This document shows positions 4,174-6,130 of a stretch of 6,130 nucleotides of DNA, piece after piece. This DNA is from Alphaproteobacteria bacterium (GTDB lineage Bacteria; Pseudomonadota; Alphaproteobacteria; Rickettsiales; UBA8987). Both the position numbers and the translations under genes were made by a program. The notes under the pieces are model-generated. The model searched no databases, was not told the DNA's origin, and saw only the letters and a list, made by a program, of their open reading frames with translations. Position 1 is the stretch's first letter; every line of letters begins with the position of its first letter. The stretch is taken from positions 1-6,130 of the forward strand of contig JAHFPR010000124.1 in assembly GCA_023269645.1 (NCBI GenBank). The letters are read 5' to 3'.

Positions 4174-5793
4174 ATGCTCCGCCTCACCGAAATCAAACTC
4201 CCGCTTGATCATCCTCCAGAAGCGATTGCCGGGGCGGCCATTGCCCGCCTTGGCATCGCCCCGCACGACCTGATTTCCTGCACGGTATATCGCCGCGCGC
4301 ATGATGCACGCAGGAAATCCGGCATCGCGCTGATTTATTCGCTCGACGTGGCGGTGAGGGATGAAGCCGCCGCGCTGAAGCATTTTGCCGGAGACGTGCG
4401 TGTTCAGCCATCACCGGATACCGATTACCGCTTCGTCGCCCGCGCGCCGGAGCATCTTTCCGCGCGCCCCATTGTCATCGGTACGGGGCCGTGCGGGCTG
4501 TTTGCCGCGCTGGTGCTGGCGCAGATGGGATTCAGGCCGATTCTCCTGGAGCGCGGCAAGGTGGTGCGGGAGCGCACGAAGGATACGTGGGGGCTGTGGC
4601 GTAAATCCGTGCTCAATCCCGAATCTAACGTGCAATACGGCGAAGGCGGCGCAGGCACGTTTTCCGACGGCAAGCTCTATAGCCAGATCAAGGATCCGCG
4701 TCATCTTGGCCGCAAGGTTCTAACCGAGTTCGTGAAGGCGGAAGCACCGCCGGAAATCCTGACCGAAGCGAAGCCGCATATCGGCACGTTCCGCCTGGTG
4801 AAGATGGTGGAGAACATCCGCGCAACCATCGAGGCACTCGGCGGTGAATACCGCTTTGAAAGCCGCGTGACCGACCTCGACATTGATGATGAACGCCGCG
4901 TGCGTGGTGTGCGGCTTGCCAGCGGCGAGCATATTGCCGCAGATCATGTTGTGCTCGCCATCGGCCACAGCGCACGCGATACCTTCCAGATGCTGGAAGA
5001 TCGCGGTGTTCATCTGGAAGCCAAGCCTTTCTCCGTCGGCTTCCGCATTGAACATCCGCAATCGCTCATTGATGCGGCGCGGTTCGGCAAGTTCGCGGGC
5101 AATCCTGTTTTGGGCGCGGCGGATTACAAGCTGGTGCATCATGCCTCGAACGGGCGCGATGTGTACAGTTTCTGTATGTGCCCAGGCGGGACAGTGGTGG
5201 CCGCCACCTCCGAGGAAGGGCGCGTTGTCACCAACGGCATGAGCCAGTATTCGCGCAATGAGCGGAACGCCAATGCGGGCATCGTCGTCAGCATCACGCC
5301 AGGCGATTATCCGGCCAAAGATTATCAAGAGGGGGCACTGGCGGGTGTCGCGTTCCAGCGCAAGTGGGAATCAGCGGCGTTCGTAGCTGGCGGCAGCACA
5401 TATGCCGCACCCGCGCAGCGCGTGGGAGATTTTATCGCCGGAGTGCCCTCCACGTACCTGGGCAGCGTCATCCCTTCCTACAAACCGGGCGTGATGCCGA
5501 CCGATCTTTCCCCATGCCTTCCCGATTACGCCATCGAAGCCATCCGTGAGGCACTCCCCGCTTTCGGGCGGCAGATACACGGCTTTGATATGGCGGATGC
5601 GGTGTTGACCGGCGTGGAAACGCGCACCTCCTCGCCCATCCGCATCACGCGCGATGAAACATTCCAGAGCCTGAACACGAAGGGATTATTTCCCGCCGGT
5701 GAAGGTGCGGGCTATGCAGGCGGCATTCTCTCGGCGGGCGTGGACGGCATTAAAATCGCCGAGGCCGTGGCAAAAAGCGTGCTGGCAGGCTGA
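4174..5793 (+). CDS. FAD-dependent dehydrogenase of the COG2509 family
   Basis: The 539-residue protein is full length for this family of uncharacterised flavoprotein oxidoreductases, which bind FAD through a Rossmann fold; their substrate is not known. Residues 1-90 form the small N-terminal domain typical of the family. VIGTGPCGLFAALVLAQ (101-117) is the FAD dinucleotide-binding loop (GxGxxG at 103-108), ending in the ribose-binding glutamate of LLERG (124-128). QYGEGGAGTFSDGKL (154-168) is the family signature, and GLFPAGEGAGYAGGI (504-518) is the second FAD-contact segment. No signal peptide or membrane span is seen, so it is cytoplasmic. The ATG at 4174 was chosen because the family begins MLRLTEIKLPLDH; the frame extends upstream to a GTG at 4114 without similarity. 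No Shine-Dalgarno sequence is visible. It stands alone, followed by the tRNA gene. Confidence 0.92.
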   Translation: MLRLTEIKLPLDHPPEAIAGAAIARLGIAPHDLISCTVYRRAHDARRKSGIALIYSLDVAVRDEAAALKHFAGDVRVQPSPDTDYRFVARAPEHLSARPIVIGTGPCGLFAALVLAQMGFRPILLERGKVVRERTKDTWGLWRKSVLNPESNVQYGEGGAGTFSDGKLYSQIKDPRHLGRKVLTEFVKAEAPPEILTEAKPHIGTFRLVKMVENIRATIEALGGEYRFESRVTDLDIDDERRVRGVRLASGEHIAADHVVLAIGHSARDTFQMLEDRGVHLEAKPFSVGFRIEHPQSLIDAARFGKFAGNPVLGAADYKLVHHASNGRDVYSFCMCPGGTVVAATSEEGRVVTNGMSQYSRNERNANAGIVVSITPGDYPAKDYQEGALAGVAFQRKWESAAFVAGGSTYAAPAQRVGDFIAGVPSTYLGSVIPSYKPGVMPTDLSPCLPDYAIEAIREALPAFGRQIHGFDMADAVLTGVETRTSSPIRITRDETFQSLNTKGLFPAGEGAGYAGGILSAGVDGIKIAEAVAKSVLAG

Positions 5794-5867
5794 TTCACGT
5801 CGGCAGTTCACCGGGCTGTGCCTGCATGGTCATGCGCGCACCGCAGGTTTGAAAATGCTTAACAGTT

Positions 5868-5890
5868 GCGGTGGTTTTCCGAGAAACCGC
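5868..5890 (+). terminator. Weak stem-loop after the FAD dehydrogenase gene
   Basis: GCGGT (5868-5872) can pair with ACCGC (5886-5890), with extra T-A pairs inside across a GG bulge. It lies 75 bases after the stop codon and is followed by CTTGTCTTT, not a clean T-run. It is the only terminator-like structure seen between this gene and the tRNA. Confidence 0.2.
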
Positions 5891-5919
5891 TTGTCTTTGC
5901 GAGGACTCCGCGCTATGCA
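5891..5919 (+). promoter_or_regulatory. Possible promoter of the tRNA-Leu gene
   Basis: TTGTCT (5891-5896), a 17-base spacer and TATGCA (5914-5919) would start transcription near 5926, a short distance before the tRNA 5' end. The -10 match is poor, so this is tentative. Confidence 0.25.
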
Positions 5920-5938
5920 TCAGCTATTCTTTTCGGCT

Positions 5939-6130
5939 GCTCGCGTGGCGGAACTGGTAGACGCAACGGACTTAGAAAATTGAGTGCTCCGGCGGAAACG
6001 CCGGAAGTAGAACTGCTCAAATTCGGGGAACGCCTCCAGCCCATACTTTGCAGGTGTGCTGATGCCAATCCCGAGCCAAGCCTTGAGGAAACTCAGGGAA
6101 GGTGTAGAGACTAGACGGGCAGCACCTGTG
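5939..6130 (+). tRNA. tRNA-Leu (probably UAA), 5' exon plus intron, 3' exon outside window
   Basis: The 5' exon spans 5939-5973. It has a 7-base acceptor strand GCTCGCG (5939-5945), T8 and G9, a D-arm GCGGAACTGGTAGACGC (5948-5964) of the leucine type with GG at 18-19, A26, an anticodon strand ACGGA (5966-5970), then C32, T33 and T34 (5971-5973). The anticodon is therefore UNN; with the leucine-type D-arm and the known intron position in tRNA-Leu(UAA), UAA is the best guess. The anticodon 3' part, variable arm, T-arm and acceptor 3' strand should lie beyond base 6130. The gene is interrupted by a group I intron from 5974. Confidence 0.85.
5974..6130 (+). ncRNA. Group I self-splicing intron (IC3-like) in tRNA-Leu, 5' part
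   Basis: Core helices can be paired by hand. P1: exon ACTT (5970-5973) with GAGT (5982-5985), leaving the conserved U-G wobble at the splice site. P2: TCCGGCG (5988-5994), GAAA, CGCCGGA (5999-6005). P3: CTGCTC (6013-6018) with GGGCAG (6117-6122). P4: TTCGGG (6022-6027) with CCCGAG (6070-6075). P6: CCTTGAG (6081-6087), GAAA, CTCAGGG (6092-6098). A small P5 is plausible (CAGC 6037-6040 with GCTG 6058-6061). The P7 strand with the guanosine site lies in GGTGTAGAGACTAGACGG (6101-6118). From memory, AAATTCGG, GAGCCAAGC and GGTGTAGAGACTAGACGG match the Azoarcus tRNA-Ile intron. P8, P9, the terminal G and the 3' splice site lie outside the window. No endonuclease ORF is seen in this part. Confidence 0.93.

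Noticed and set aside
4720..5328. Minus-strand ORF of 202 codons inside the FAD dehydrogenase gene
   Set aside because: It lies opposite conserved FAD-family coding sequence and shows no domain, start signal or composition of its own.
5699..6114. ORFs of 94 and 82 codons running into the tRNA and intron
   Set aside because: They overlap the dehydrogenase 3' end, the tRNA 5' exon and the ribozyme core, all with stronger evidence. They are not intron-encoded endonucleases, as no such motif is present.

Overview
The window looks like chromosomal DNA of an alphaproteobacterium. The core genes are GC-rich, the intergenic gaps carry hairpin repeats of the 'TGTCACCCCGCACTTG' and 'ATTCCCGC-N4-GCGGGAAT' type common in that class, and the gene content (PmbA/TldE, a COG2509 FAD dehydrogenase, a PemK/MazF toxin pair) fits. 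The taxonomic call is an inference from style and repeats, not from a marker gene.

Layout. (1) Bases 1-723, minus strand: the N-terminal 241 residues of a multi-spanning membrane protein that runs off the left edge. (2) Bases 724-804: a compact divergent promoter region in which the two -35 boxes overlap. The rightward promoter places its start at or next to the pmbA start codon, suggesting a leaderless mRNA. (3) Bases 805-2199, plus strand: pmbA (tldE), the non-catalytic partner of the TldD/TldE protease. (4) Bases 2200-3290: an AT-rich orphan gene (2268-3053) bracketed by inverted intergenic repeats, with a chain of hairpins on its right. (5) Bases 3287-3849, minus strand: an antitoxin-toxin operon (ribbon-helix-helix antitoxin, then PemK/MazF-like toxin, ATGA overlap) with a clear promoter, Shine-Dalgarno sequence and palindromic operator. 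(6) Bases 3850-4173, about 320 bases without a convincing gene: the toxin-antitoxin control region, a 22-codon relic-like ORF that ends in a copy of the pmbA 3' end, a 30-bp inverted repeat, and a -10-like box directly before the next gene. (7) Bases 4174-5793, plus strand: a complete FAD-dependent dehydrogenase (COG2509 type). (8) Bases 5794-5938: a short spacer. (9) Bases 5939-6130: the 5' exon of a tRNA-Leu gene interrupted right after anticodon position 34 by a group I self-splicing intron, which runs off the right edge.

The core genes (membrane protein, pmbA, FAD dehydrogenase, tRNA-Leu) are ordinary housekeeping material. Between pmbA and the dehydrogenase lies about 1.8 kb of accessory DNA, the AT-rich gene and the toxin-antitoxin pair, bounded by a perfect 25-bp direct repeat of the pmbA 3' end (2173-2197 and 3998-4022), with a related inverted copy inside it (3257-3289). 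This points to an insertion or rearrangement at the pmbA 3' end. The most striking element is the tRNA-Leu group I intron, whose core helices P1, P2, P3, P4 and P6 can be paired by hand.
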